NCBI GenBank assembly: GCA_017938315.1
Contig: JAGBBV010000030.1
Location: forward strand, 62,001-126,000
DNA from: Lachnospiraceae bacterium
GTDB taxonomy: Bacteria; Bacillota; Clostridia; Lachnospirales; Lachnospiraceae
DNA: 64,000 nucleotides
Direction: 5' to 3'
The notes beneath the pieces are model-generated. The model was not told the origin of the DNA. It saw only the letters and a list, made by a program, of their open reading frames with translations, and did no database searches. Both the position numbers and the translations under genes were made by a program. The number at the start of each line of letters is the position of its first letter. Position 1 is the first letter of the stretch. Of this stretch, positions 1 through 8,699 are shown in pieces.

Positions 1-2
1 AA

Positions 3-716
3 ATTTCCACAGTGCTTGCGATTATACCATTTACAATGCTCACGTCACCGTTTATTACGTTGGTGAATTTAATTTCCCAGTTTTTTGTGGAAAATGAAGT
101 GACAAATATGGTTGATGGTTTTCAGATGACACAGATGCCCTTTTGGCAGGTGTTTGGTACAGTGGCAATTTTTGCACCGTTTTGTGAAGAATTGGCGTGC
201 AGGGGAGTCTATTATCACAGTCATAAAAAGTCCGGAGGGATGTTTAAGGCATTGCTTGTTTCCTCCCTTATTTTTGCAATGGTACACATGAATATTAATC
301 AGGCGAGCTATGCCTTCGTGGTAGGCGTGCTTGCAGTACTTTTGGTAGAGGCGACGGGGAGCCTTTGGTCTTCCATCATATATCATGGGCTGATTAACGG
401 AAGCCAGATGGTACTTCTTTTTGCAGTGCAGGCAGTAGACCCCCAGGCATACAGCCAGGCATCTGCAGAAGCAGTCACTACAGAAATGCTGGTTTATATG
501 GTGGCAGTATACTTGGCTATGGCAGCAGTCTGCCTGCCATTGGGATGGGCTCTTTTAGTGTGGATAAGCGGACGCGAAGGACGCAGTGGAATTCTCAAGA
601 CTGTTTGGGAAGAACGAAAGAAAAAGGATAAGGTCATATCAGTTTCACTGATAGTAGCACTTATCCTTTGCATAGCTGTGATTGCGTGGACTATGATAGC
701 TCCGCATCTGATGTAA
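3..716 (+). CDS. CPBP family intramembrane metalloprotease (5' end outside window)
   Basis: Polytopic membrane protein of the CPBP/Abi (CAAX protease-like) family, glutamate-type intramembrane proteases. The EExxxR motif is visible as EELACR near residue 60 of the visible part, followed by a FAMVH segment and a later HGLIN segment, matching the family's other conserved His/Asn motifs. The frame is open back to the window edge, so the GTG at 12 is probably internal and the gene starts upstream. Hydrophobic segments fill the rest, with a basic loop near residue 195 and a last membrane helix at the C-terminus. The substrate cannot be told; in Firmicutes such proteins act in bacteriocin self-immunity or protein processing. 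Confidence 0.8.
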   Translation: MSTVLAIIPFTMLTSPFITLVNLISQFFVENEVTNMVDGFQMTQMPFWQVFGTVAIFAPFCEELACRGVYYHSHKKSGGMFKALLVSSLIFAMVHMNINQASYAFVVGVLAVLLVEATGSLWSSIIYHGLINGSQMVLLFAVQAVDPQAYSQASAEAVTTEMLVYMVAVYLAMAAVCLPLGWALLVWISGREGRSGILKTVWEERKKKDKVISVSLIVALILCIAVIAWTMIAPHLM

Positions 717-721
717 TGATT

Positions 722-910
722 TTAAACAAACATATCAAAATTACTGCCCACATTGGGGTTTACCGATAGTTCCATGGAGCGGTCCATCATTTGAATCAGA
801 CTTTCTCCCAAGGCTTCGGTATTGTCTAAGGCTTTGCTTAAAACAGCAGTGCCTATTTTGGTGCCGATTTCCATATTTGCCATGGCGGTTGATAATTCGG
901 GAATGTTCAT
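722..910 (-). CDS. YjfB-like putative motility protein
   Basis: Small 62-residue protein starting MNIPELSTAMANMEI. It resembles the YjfB family of putative motility proteins: short, N-terminal MxIPxLS, and a central stretch with regular small and hydrophobic residues. I chose the ATG at 910 because AAAGGAGG lies just upstream; the longer reading frame to 970 would run through the promoter. Transcribed away from the next gene, with its stop nearly touching the CPBP stop. Function is unknown in the family; flagellar genes occur elsewhere in this window. Confidence 0.7.
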   Translation of the reverse strand: MNIPELSTAMANMEIGTKIGTAVLSKALDNTEALGESLIQMMDRSMELSVNPNVGSNFDMFV

Positions 911-940
911 AACAAAGCCTCCTTTCTTTTCTGTAAAGAT

Positions 941-949
941 ATTATAACA
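941..949 (-). promoter_or_regulatory. Extended -10 promoter for yjfB-like gene
   Basis: On the minus strand this reads TGTTATAAT, a TG-N-TATAAT extended -10, about 30 bases before the yjfB-like start. No good -35 is seen at 17 bases. The rest of 911-1209 is very AT-rich with long A and T runs and no supported gene; it probably holds divergent promoters. Confidence 0.55.
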
Positions 950-1209
950 TGTATTTTGTGAAAAAGCCATTTTTTTGCAAAAACATGTTATTTTTTTGCG
1001 GTAAAAATTTGTTTATGTTGCATAGAAGAATTTTTTGGGATTTTTTGGGCAAAAACATTAAAAATAAACAAAAAAATGTGAGAAACGTGTAGATTTATTT
1101 GTACATTTGTATTAAAATGAAAAAGAAGTCTTTTTTTGTGTTGCAAAAAACGAAAAAAACATTGTGAAATTTGTATACATTTTGAAATATGACAAAGGAG
1201 TGGGGGATA

Positions 1210-2298
1210 ATGATTTCAAATCAGATCTTACAAAATACAATAGAGGGACTAAAAGGAATTGCCCGGGTAGAGTTTTGTGTGATGGATGTGGATGGCAAGG
1301 AAGTGGCTGCCACATCTGCAAATATGAATATCAATGCAGGAACTGTCTCTGAGTTTGCAAAATCGCCTGCAGATTCCCAGGAAATACAAGGGTGCCAGTA
1401 TTTTAAGATATTTGATGAACAGCAACTTGAGTATGTACTGGCAGCAGCCGGCGTGGGTGAAGACGTTTACATGGTCGGAAAGATGGCGGCATTCCAAATC
1501 CAAAATCTGCTGGTGGCATATAAAGAGCGTTTTGACAAAGATAATTTTATCAAAAATCTTCTTTTGGATAACCTGCTTTTGATTGACATTTACAGCAGGG
1601 CCAAAAAACTTCATATACAGACAGATGTGAAGCGTGTTGTCATGATTGTGGAAACTGACAATAATAAAGAGAACAATGCGTTGGAAGCAGTGCGTACCTA
1701 TTATGGAAACAATAGCAAGGATTTTATTACTGCTGTGGATGAAAACAGCGTAATCGTTGTCAAAGAATTGCCCGAGACAGACAGTTCTAAGGAGATTGAA
1801 AAAGCAGCAGCCAGTATGGAGAACTTTTTGTTGAAAGAAGGTATGACAGATATTCATATTTCTTACGGTACGGTTGTCAAAGAAATTAAAGAAGTGAGCC
1901 GTTCTTATAAGGAAGCTAAAATGGCACTTGATGTGGGCAAGATATTCTTTGATGACAGAAACATTATTGCTTACAGCGAACTTGGAATCGGCCGCTTGAT
2001 TTATCAGCTTCCCATTCCGCTGTGTAAAATGTTTATCAAAGAGATTTTTGGTGGAAAGAGCCCGGATGACTTTGACGAGGAAACGCTGGCCACGATTAAT
2101 AAGTTCTTTGAAAACAGTCTGAATGTCTCCGAAACATCAAGACAGCTGTTCATACATAGAAACACACTGGTGTATCGTTTGGATAAGTTGCAAAAGAGTA
2201 CGGGACTGGATCTTAGGGTTTTTGAAGATGCCATTACCTTCAGGATTGCACTTATGGTAGTGAAATATATGAATTACATGGAAAGTTTTGAGTATTAA
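1210..2298 (+). CDS. CdaR/PucR-type transcriptional regulator
   Basis: DNA-binding regulator of the CdaR (sugar diacid regulator)/PucR group, 362 aa. The N-terminal ~130 residues look like a ligand-sensing domain, the middle like the degenerate GGDEF-like linker found in this family, and the C-terminus carries the PucR-type helix-turn-helix (NVSETSRQLFIHRNTLVYRL, residues ~305-324). The start at 1210 is preferred over the ATG at 1189, because AAAGGAG at 1194-1200 fits 1210 and lies inside the longer frame. Only about 20 bases separate it from ftsE, so it may be cotranscribed with the ftsEX genes, an unusual partner for this family. The effector is unknown. Confidence 0.82.
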   Translation: MISNQILQNTIEGLKGIARVEFCVMDVDGKEVAATSANMNINAGTVSEFAKSPADSQEIQGCQYFKIFDEQQLEYVLAAAGVGEDVYMVGKMAAFQIQNLLVAYKERFDKDNFIKNLLLDNLLLIDIYSRAKKLHIQTDVKRVVMIVETDNNKENNALEAVRTYYGNNSKDFITAVDENSVIVVKELPETDSSKEIEKAAASMENFLLKEGMTDIHISYGTVVKEIKEVSRSYKEAKMALDVGKIFFDDRNIIAYSELGIGRLIYQLPIPLCKMFIKEIFGGKSPDDFDEETLATINKFFENSLNVSETSRQLFIHRNTLVYRLDKLQKSTGLDLRVFEDAITFRIALMVVKYMNYMESFEY

Positions 2299-2318
2299 AA
2301 TACAGGTGGTGAACTGAT

Positions 2319-3062
2319 TTGGCTAAGAATGACGTAAAAAGAAGAAAAAAAATAGCGGTGGCAAATGATGAAATCATTACGCTGAAAAATGTAAGCAAGG
2401 CTTATGCCACAGGTGCACCTGCACTGAATGGTGTGGATTTGCATATTAAGAAAGGTGAGTTTGTATTTATTGTAGGGGACAGTGGTTCCGGTAAATCTAC
2501 AATGATTAAACTGCTTCTTAGGGAGCTGGTACCCAGTTCCGGTGAAATTAATGTAATGGGCTATGACCTGACCAGAATCCGGCATAGAAAAATACCGAAA
2601 TTCAGAAGAAATCTCGGTATTGTTTTTCAGGATTTCCGTCTGTTAAAGGATAGAAACGTATATGAAAACGTTGCCTTTGCACAGAGAATTATTCAGGTGT
2701 CCAACAAAGAAATTAAGCGGAATGTTCCAAGTATTTTAGCTACAGTGGGACTTGCGGGCAAATATAAGGCAAAGCCCAGACAACTTTCAGGAGGAGAACA
2801 GCAGAGAGTTGCCATTGCAAGAGCACTTGTAAACAGACCCAGCATTCTCCTGGCGGATGAGCCTACCGGTAACCTTGACCCTAAAAATTCATGGGAAATT
2901 ATGAAACTGCTTGAGCAGATTAACGAAAACGGAACCACGGTTCTTGTGGTTACACATAACAGGGAAATCGTTAATGCCATGCAGAAGCGTGTAGTAACCA
3001 TGAAAAAAGGCGTTATTGTAAGTGATGAAGAAAAGGGTGGATATATAGACGATGAGGATTAG
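2319..3062 (+). CDS. ftsE: Cell division ATP-binding protein FtsE
   Basis: ATPase subunit of the FtsEX complex, which couples ATP hydrolysis at the membrane to activation of a cell-wall hydrolase during division. Walker [10 protein letters not shown] is at residues ~52-60, the ABC signature LSGGEQQR at ~157-164 and Walker [13 protein letters not shown] just after. 247 aa, slightly longer than most FtsE because of a basic N-terminal tail of about 20 residues. The start codon is TTG at 2319, preceded by AGGTGGT. The 3' end overlaps ftsX by 11 bases, the usual sign of translational coupling. Confidence 0.95.
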   Translation: MAKNDVKRRKKIAVANDEIITLKNVSKAYATGAPALNGVDLHIKKGEFVFIVGDSGSGKSTMIKLLLRELVPSSGEINVMGYDLTRIRHRKIPKFRRNLGIVFQDFRLLKDRNVYENVAFAQRIIQVSNKEIKRNVPSILATVGLAGKYKAKPRQLSGGEQQRVAIARALVNRPSILLADEPTGNLDPKNSWEIMKLLEQINENGTTVLVVTHNREIVNAMQKRVVTMKKGVIVSDEEKGGYIDDED

Positions 3063-3948
3063 TACATTTTTTTATACCATCAAGCAGGGTATTATTAATA
3101 TTTTCAGAAACAAGTGGTTTTCCCTTGCTTCCATAGCAACCATCAGTGCCTGCCTGTTTTTGTTCGGACTGTTCTTTGCGGTTCTTATGAATGTAGACAG
3201 TATTGTAAAGACTGCCCAGGAAGGTGTATCTGTTACGGTATTCTTTGATGAAGGAATCAGCCAGGAACGTATTGTGGAAATCGGCGAAATGATTGACAAA
3301 CGCCCGGAAGTGGCAAAGAAACGGTTTATTTCTGCAGAAGAAGCGTGGGAAACATTTAAGGTGGAATATTTGGGTGAGTATGCAGACGGATTTACAGAAA
3401 ATCCTCTTGCAGATTCCGCAAGCTATGAAATTTATATGAATGATGTATCTATGCAGCCGGCACTTGTAACATATCTGGAAGGCGTAGAAGGTATCCGTCT
3501 GGTTAACCGTTCCGAAGTTACAGCGGCATCCCTGACGGGAATCAATGCGCTCATTGCCTACGTATCCATAGGTATTATAGCGATTTTGTTTGCAGTATCC
3601 ATATTCCTGATCAGTAACACGGTAACCATTGGTATTTCTGTCCGCAAGGAAGAAATCAATATTATGAAATATATTGGGGCAACCGATTTCTTTACCCGTT
3701 CTCCTTTTGTGATTGAAGGTATGCTGATAGGAATCGTAGGTGCACTTATTCCTGTAGGAATTATTTATGTGATTTACAATCATGTAATTGAATATATTAT
3801 GACTGAATTTGCAAGTATCAGTAATCTGCTTGCATTTGTATCGGTTGAGACAATTTTTACGCAGCTTCTTCCGATATCCCTTATTATGGGTGTGGGCATC
3901 GGCTTTTTGGGAAGTATTACTACAGTAAGAAAACATCTTAAGGTATAA
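3052..3948 (+). CDS. ftsX: Cell division permease-like protein FtsX
   Basis: Membrane partner of FtsE, 298 aa. Layout fits the family: an N-terminal TM helix (~residues 22-44), an extracellular domain of ~120 residues, then three TM helices (~165-190, ~220-240, ~265-290). N-terminal motif [15 protein letters not shown] is typical of Gram-positive FtsX. The ATG lies inside the ftsE end. The next gene encodes a PcsB/CwlO-like coiled-coil peptidase, the expected target of FtsEX in Firmicutes, so all three likely work as one division or elongation unit. Confidence 0.95.
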   Translation: MRISTFFYTIKQGIINIFRNKWFSLASIATISACLFLFGLFFAVLMNVDSIVKTAQEGVSVTVFFDEGISQERIVEIGEMIDKRPEVAKKRFISAEEAWETFKVEYLGEYADGFTENPLADSASYEIYMNDVSMQPALVTYLEGVEGIRLVNRSEVTAASLTGINALIAYVSIGIIAILFAVSIFLISNTVTIGISVRKEEINIMKYIGATDFFTRSPFVIEGMLIGIVGALIPVGIIYVIYNHVIEYIMTEFASISNLLAFVSVETIFTQLLPISLIMGVGIGFLGSITTVRKHLKV

Positions 3949-3957
3949 GAGGTTACA

Positions 3958-5175
3958 ATGAAACAATGGAAAAGATTCGCATGTCTCTTTCTTGCCTTGG
4001 TAATGTTTTCCTCCTTCAGCAAAAGTGCAGGCCTGGTTTACGCAGGAGAATTGACCAACGCCAGCATTCAGAAGAAGGAAGAAGAGGTAAAGCAGGCGAA
4101 AGAAGAAAAGAAGACACTGCAAAACAATTTGACTGACGTTAAAAATTTGAAAAAACAATTGGAAGAGTCAAAAGCCAATCTTTCTACATACATTACAGAA
4201 CTGGATGCAAGCCTTGCAACCATCCAAACTAAAATAGCGGAACTTAAAACGCTGATTTCTGATAAAGAAACGGAAATTGCTAATAAAGAAGTGGAATTGG
4301 AAGAAGCGGTTGCCGTTCAGGAAACCCAGTATGAGGCAATGAAATCCAGAATTAAGTTTATGTATGAGAAGGGTGATACCTTTTACCTGGAACTTCTTTT
4401 TGCGTCGGAAAGTTTTGGAGATATGCTCAATAAAGCGGAATATATCGAAATGCTTTCTGCCTATGACAGAGAAAAGTTAAATGAATATGCTGCCCAGACA
4501 GAATATGTTACGCTTTGTAAGGAAGGGCTGGAAGCAGAGAAAGATGTTTTGGAAGAGGCAAAAACTTCTGTAGAAGCAGAAGAGACTGCCATGAATGAAC
4601 TGATTGCTGCAAAAGAGCAGGAGATTAACGCGGTTTCCAATGATATCAAAAATAAAGAGGCGGCTATCGCCGAATATGAGGCGTATATTGCCGAACAGAA
4701 TGAAACCATAGCAGCCCTTGAGAAAGCGATTGCTGAAGAGAGAAAGAAACTTGCTGCTGAACAGGGAAGAAAGTATGATGGTGGCGTGTTTACATGGCCG
4801 GCACCTTCCTATACAAGGATATCCGATGAGTATGGAAATCGTATTCATCCTATATTAAAAACACCGCAGTTCCATAACGGACTGGATATGGCGGCTCCCG
4901 GCGGAAGCCCTATTTTGGCTGCTTATGATGGTAAAGTTGTGGCAGCGGCTTACAGTGCCACTATGGGCAATTACATTATGATTGATCACGGGGATGGATT
5001 GTACACCATTTACATGCATGCGTCTGCGCTATATGTAAAAAACGGCGCAGAGGTGAATAAAGGTGATAAGATAGCGGCTGTGGGAACCACAGGACGTTCC
5101 ACCGGTAATCACCTTCATTTCAGTGTCCGCTTAAACGGAAATTATGTCAGTCCATGGAATTATTTGCGAAGCTAA
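3958..5175 (+). CDS. Secreted murein hydrolase (coiled coil + M23 peptidase), FtsEX target
   Basis: Exported cell-wall endopeptidase, 405 aa. Signal peptide at 1-30, long Glu/Lys-rich coiled coil (~35-265), then an M23 (LytM) domain (~285-400). The zinc ligands are present: HNGLD and HLHF, so it is predicted to be active itself, unlike activator-only EnvC proteins. The coiled coil is the part held by FtsX in PcsB and CwlO systems. It lies 9 bases after ftsX, supporting that it is the hydrolase controlled by FtsEX. Confidence 0.9.
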   Translation: MKQWKRFACLFLALVMFSSFSKSAGLVYAGELTNASIQKKEEEVKQAKEEKKTLQNNLTDVKNLKKQLEESKANLSTYITELDASLATIQTKIAELKTLISDKETEIANKEVELEEAVAVQETQYEAMKSRIKFMYEKGDTFYLELLFASESFGDMLNKAEYIEMLSAYDREKLNEYAAQTEYVTLCKEGLEAEKDVLEEAKTSVEAEETAMNELIAAKEQEINAVSNDIKNKEAAIAEYEAYIAEQNETIAALEKAIAEERKKLAAEQGRKYDGGVFTWPAPSYTRISDEYGNRIHPILKTPQFHNGLDMAAPGGSPILAAYDGKVVAAAYSATMGNYIMIDHGDGLYTIYMHASALYVKNGAEVNKGDKIAAVGTTGRSTGNHLHFSVRLNGNYVSPWNYLRS

Positions 5176-5226
5176 TAAAAGATAGCTACAATGGTTACGG
5201 AATAAATAAGCGTAGCCGGGGGAATA

Positions 5227-6531
5227 ATGAAAAGAGAGATTGGAGTGAGAATTTTGAACAAGGAACCGGATGTTCAAAACGGACAAAATAATAAAAGGAA
5301 ACCGATGAGGGTATTTTGGGGCGGCATGGCGTGTGGCATGCTGCTCTGTATCTTGATAGGCGGAATTATTTTATTGGCAAAAAATGCCGTGGTTTATATT
5401 GCCGGAAAAGGTACTGCAGTAACCTCGGCAGATACCGGATATGAGAGTATTGTAACTATGGAAACTTTGCAAAAAATGCAGGTAGTGGAAAATGTATTAT
5501 GGCAAAGCTATTACGGAGAACCAATCACTGAGGAAAAGTTACAGGAAGGGATTTACCGTGGCATGGTGGCGGCCTTAGGAGATCCCTATTCTGAGTATTA
5601 TTCCAAAGAGGAATTAGAGGATGCGCTAAGCAGTAACCAGGGGATTTCTTATGGTATCGGTGCTTATATTACACTTGATAAGGTGACGGGAATGCCAATG
5701 ATCAGTAGTGTCATGGAGCAGTCACCGGCACTGGAAGCAGGCCTACGTGGCGGCGATGTAATATATAAAGTGAACGGTGAGGATGTGGCAGGCTATAGCC
5801 TAAGCAAAACGGTAAGCCTGGTAAAAGGAAAAGAAGGAACACAGGTAGTTTTAACTGTTTTCAGGGAAGGCGAGCCGGAGCTTCTTGAAATAGAAGCCGT
5901 GCGTGGAAAATTAATTGAAACGGAAACCGTCAATCATGGTTTGGTGGAAGATGCGGATGGTATCGGATACTTGCAGATTACGGAATTTGACGGTGTCACC
6001 GTAGATCAGTTTAATGAAGCGATGGCAGAACTTCGGGCTGAAGGAATCAAAGGGCTGATTTTGGACCTTAGAAGCAACCCCGGTGGTGATTTGTCAGCGG
6101 TGGTAGACGTGGCAAGGAGAATCCTCCCGGAAGGAATGATTGTATATACGGAAGATAAAGCAGGAGAAAAGAAAGAGTATACCTGCAATGGGGAATATGA
6201 ATTGGACATTCCGCTGGTAGTACTTATCAACGAATATTCCGCATCGGCTTCTGAAATTCTGGCAGGTGCCATTAAAGATTATAATAAGGGAACACTAATC
6301 GGAACCACTACTTACGGAAAAGGTATTGTGCAGAGAATAAACAGACTTGAGGATGGAACGGCCATTAAATTGACGGTCAGTGCATATTACACCCCTTCAG
6401 GTAATAATATCCATGGTATCGGTATAAAGCCGGATATCGAGATCGAATATGATTATAATCTGGCAGAGGAGCAGGGAATAGATAATCAGCTCGATAAGGC
6501 GATTGAAATATTAGAAGGAAAGATAAATTAA
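5227..6531 (+). CDS. S41 family C-terminal processing peptidase (CtpA-like)
   Basis: Membrane-anchored serine protease with PDZ domain, 434 aa. One TM helix at ~35-57, PDZ domain at ~135-215, then the S41 catalytic domain. The nucleophile Ser lies in EYSASASE and the general base Lys in TTYGKGIVQ, the Ser-Lys dyad of Ctp proteases. It follows the FtsEX and hydrolase genes by about 50 bases and is probably in the same transcript. Ctp proteases often trim or degrade envelope proteins, so control of the upstream hydrolase is possible but not shown. The start could also be the GTG a few codons inside. Confidence 0.9.
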   Translation: MKREIGVRILNKEPDVQNGQNNKRKPMRVFWGGMACGMLLCILIGGIILLAKNAVVYIAGKGTAVTSADTGYESIVTMETLQKMQVVENVLWQSYYGEPITEEKLQEGIYRGMVAALGDPYSEYYSKEELEDALSSNQGISYGIGAYITLDKVTGMPMISSVMEQSPALEAGLRGGDVIYKVNGEDVAGYSLSKTVSLVKGKEGTQVVLTVFREGEPELLEIEAVRGKLIETETVNHGLVEDADGIGYLQITEFDGVTVDQFNEAMAELRAEGIKGLILDLRSNPGGDLSAVVDVARRILPEGMIVYTEDKAGEKKEYTCNGEYELDIPLVVLINEYSASASEILAGAIKDYNKGTLIGTTTYGKGIVQRINRLEDGTAIKLTVSAYYTPSGNNIHGIGIKPDIEIEYDYNLAEEQGIDNQLDKAIEILEGKIN

Positions 6532-6550
6532 AACAAAAGAGAACAAATGT

Positions 6551-6579
6551 TTGTAAAACGTGTATTGGTATGCTATAAT
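6551..6579 (+). promoter_or_regulatory. Sigma-A type promoter for uvrBA
   Basis: TTGTAA, a 17-base spacer and TATAAT (6574-6579), with a TG one base before the -10. It lies 50 bases before uvrB. I see no clear SOS (DinR/LexA) box around it. Confidence 0.65.
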
Positions 6580-6629
6580 AATTACAGCTATCTGTACACG
6601 TTTTTTGATGATAGAAACAGGAGGTCGTT

Positions 6630-8684
6630 ATGGAAGAAAAAGGATATTCGCAATCCGCTACGCTACTTGCTCATGAAAGCAGAGCGGGCGACTCTGCTTT
6701 CAAATTGCATAGCGAATTTGCCCCAACCGGCGACCAACCTCAGGCTATCAAGGAACTGGTGGACGGCTTTAAGGAAGGAAATCAGTTTCAAACTTTGCTT
6801 GGCGTTACCGGATCCGGTAAGACCTTTACTATGGCAAACGTGATTGCGGCACTGAATAAGCCCACGTTGATTATTGCCCATAATAAAACCTTGGCAGGGC
6901 AGCTCTATGGGGAGTTTAAAGAGTTCTTCCCCGAGAACGCAGTGGAATATTTCGTGTCCTATTATGATTATTATCAGCCGGAGGCGTATGTGCCTTCCTC
7001 TGATACTTATATCGCTAAAGATTCTTCTGTTAATGATGAAATCGATAAACTGAGATTATCCGCGACGGCATCCCTTTCTGAGAGAAAAGATGTTATTGTG
7101 GTTGCCAGCGTATCTTGTATTTACGGTCTGGGAAGTCCCGATGATTACCAGGGGATGATCGTATCCTTACGGCCTGGCATGGTAAAAGACAGAGATCAGG
7201 TGCTCCGCGAACTGATAGATATTCAGTATGACAGAAATGACATGGACCTGCAGCGTGGATGCTTCAGGGTCCGGGGAGATGTGGTAGAGATTTATCCGGC
7301 GCAGGGTGGTGATTACTTAATCCGCGTGGAATTTTTTGGGGATGAGATTGACAGAATCGTGGAAACTGATCCCCTTACCGGACAGGTACATGCATCGCTG
7401 GAGCATGTGGCGATTTTTCCGGCATCCCACTATGTAGTACCCCAGGAAAAGATAAACATTGCATGTAAAAATATTGAATCGGAGTTAGAGGAAAGAGTAC
7501 GCTTTTTTAAGAGTGAAGATAAATTGCTTGAAGCACAGAGAATTTCGGAGCGTACCAATTTTGATATAGAGATGCTTAGGGAAACCGGTTTTTGTTCCGG
7601 AATAGAAAACTACTCCAGACACTTAAGTGGCATGCAGCCGGGAGTTCCGCCTCACTGTCTTTTGGATTATTTTGGAAATGATTTTTTGATGATCATAGAC
7701 GAGTCGCATATGACAATTCCGCAGATTGGTGCTATGTACAGCGGTGACCGTTCCCGTAAGACAACCCTTGTAGACTACGGTTTCCGTTTGCCCTCTGCAC
7801 TGGATAACAGACCTCTTTGTTTTGAAGAGTTTGAGGAACATATTGACCAATTATTATTTGTTTCGGCCACGCCTGCAAAGTATGAAGCAGAGCATGAGCT
7901 ACTTCGTACAGAACAAATTATCAGACCTACGGGGCTTTTAGACCCGCAAGTGGATGTGCGCCCTGTAGAAGGACAGATTGATGACCTCATTTCTGAAGTG
8001 AATAGGGAAGTTGCCAAACATAATAAGGTTTTGGTTACCACCCTGACGAAGAAAATGGCAGAAGACTTGACTGACTACATGAAGGAAGCAGGTATCAGGG
8101 TAAAGTATCTTCATTCCGATATTGATACTCTGGAGAGAGCACAGATTATCAGGGATATGAGGTTGGATGTTTTTGACGTGCTTGTGGGCATTAATCTTTT
8201 GCGTGAAGGCTTGGATATTCCGGAAATTTCTTTGGTGGCGATTTTGGATGCGGATAAAGAAGGCTTTTTGCGTTCTGAGACATCCTTGATTCAAACGATT
8301 GGAAGGGCGGCCCGTAATGCGGAAGGGCACGTGATTATGTATGCCGATGTGATGACAGACTCCATGCGTGCAGCCATTGAAGAGACCAACAGAAGACGTG
8401 CAATCCAACAGAAGTATAATGAAGAAAATGGTATTACACCCCAGACCATTAAGAAGGCAGTCCGGGATTTGATCAGTATTTCCAAAGTGATTGCCAAAGA
8501 AGAACTTAGATTTGAAAAAGATCCTGAGTCCATGGACCGCAAGGAATTGCAGAAATTGATCGCTAAGGTAGAAAAGCAGATGCGACAGGCTGCTGCGGAC
8601 CTTAACTTTGAAATGGCAGCAGAGCTTCGTGATAAGATGGTAGAACTAAAAACAAAGCTTCGTGAAATAGAGGAAGAAAGTTGA
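6630..8684 (+). CDS. uvrB: Excinuclease ABC subunit B
   Basis: DNA damage-verifying helicase-like subunit of nucleotide excision repair, 684 aa. Walker A GVTGSGKT at ~58-65; the beta-hairpin region [12 protein letters not shown] at ~112-123; helicase motifs in the second half ([15 protein letters not shown]); and a C-terminal UVR domain ([14 protein letters not shown]) that binds UvrC. AGGAGGT precedes the ATG. uvrA follows by 15 bases. Confidence 0.97.
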   Translation: MEEKGYSQSATLLAHESRAGDSAFKLHSEFAPTGDQPQAIKELVDGFKEGNQFQTLLGVTGSGKTFTMANVIAALNKPTLIIAHNKTLAGQLYGEFKEFFPENAVEYFVSYYDYYQPEAYVPSSDTYIAKDSSVNDEIDKLRLSATASLSERKDVIVVASVSCIYGLGSPDDYQGMIVSLRPGMVKDRDQVLRELIDIQYDRNDMDLQRGCFRVRGDVVEIYPAQGGDYLIRVEFFGDEIDRIVETDPLTGQVHASLEHVAIFPASHYVVPQEKINIACKNIESELEERVRFFKSEDKLLEAQRISERTNFDIEMLRETGFCSGIENYSRHLSGMQPGVPPHCLLDYFGNDFLMIIDESHMTIPQIGAMYSGDRSRKTTLVDYGFRLPSALDNRPLCFEEFEEHIDQLLFVSATPAKYEAEHELLRTEQIIRPTGLLDPQVDVRPVEGQIDDLISEVNREVAKHNKVLVTTLTKKMAEDLTDYMKEAGIRVKYLHSDIDTLERAQIIRDMRLDVFDVLVGINLLREGLDIPEISLVAILDADKEGFLRSETSLIQTIGRAARNAEGHVIMYADVMTDSMRAAIEETNRRRAIQQKYNEENGITPQTIKKAVRDLISISKVIAKEELRFEKDPESMDRKELQKLIAKVEKQMRQAAADLNFEMAAELRDKMVELKTKLREIEEES

Positions 8685-8699
8685 TAGAAAGGCACAAAA

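Noticed and set aside
3013..4158. Long minus-strand reading frame of 381 aa
   Set aside because: Fully antisense to ftsX and the hydrolase, with Cys/Phe/Tyr-rich shadow composition.
6547..6843. 98-residue frame upstream of and overlapping uvrB
   Set aside because: Out of frame with uvrB, spans its promoter and ribosome site.
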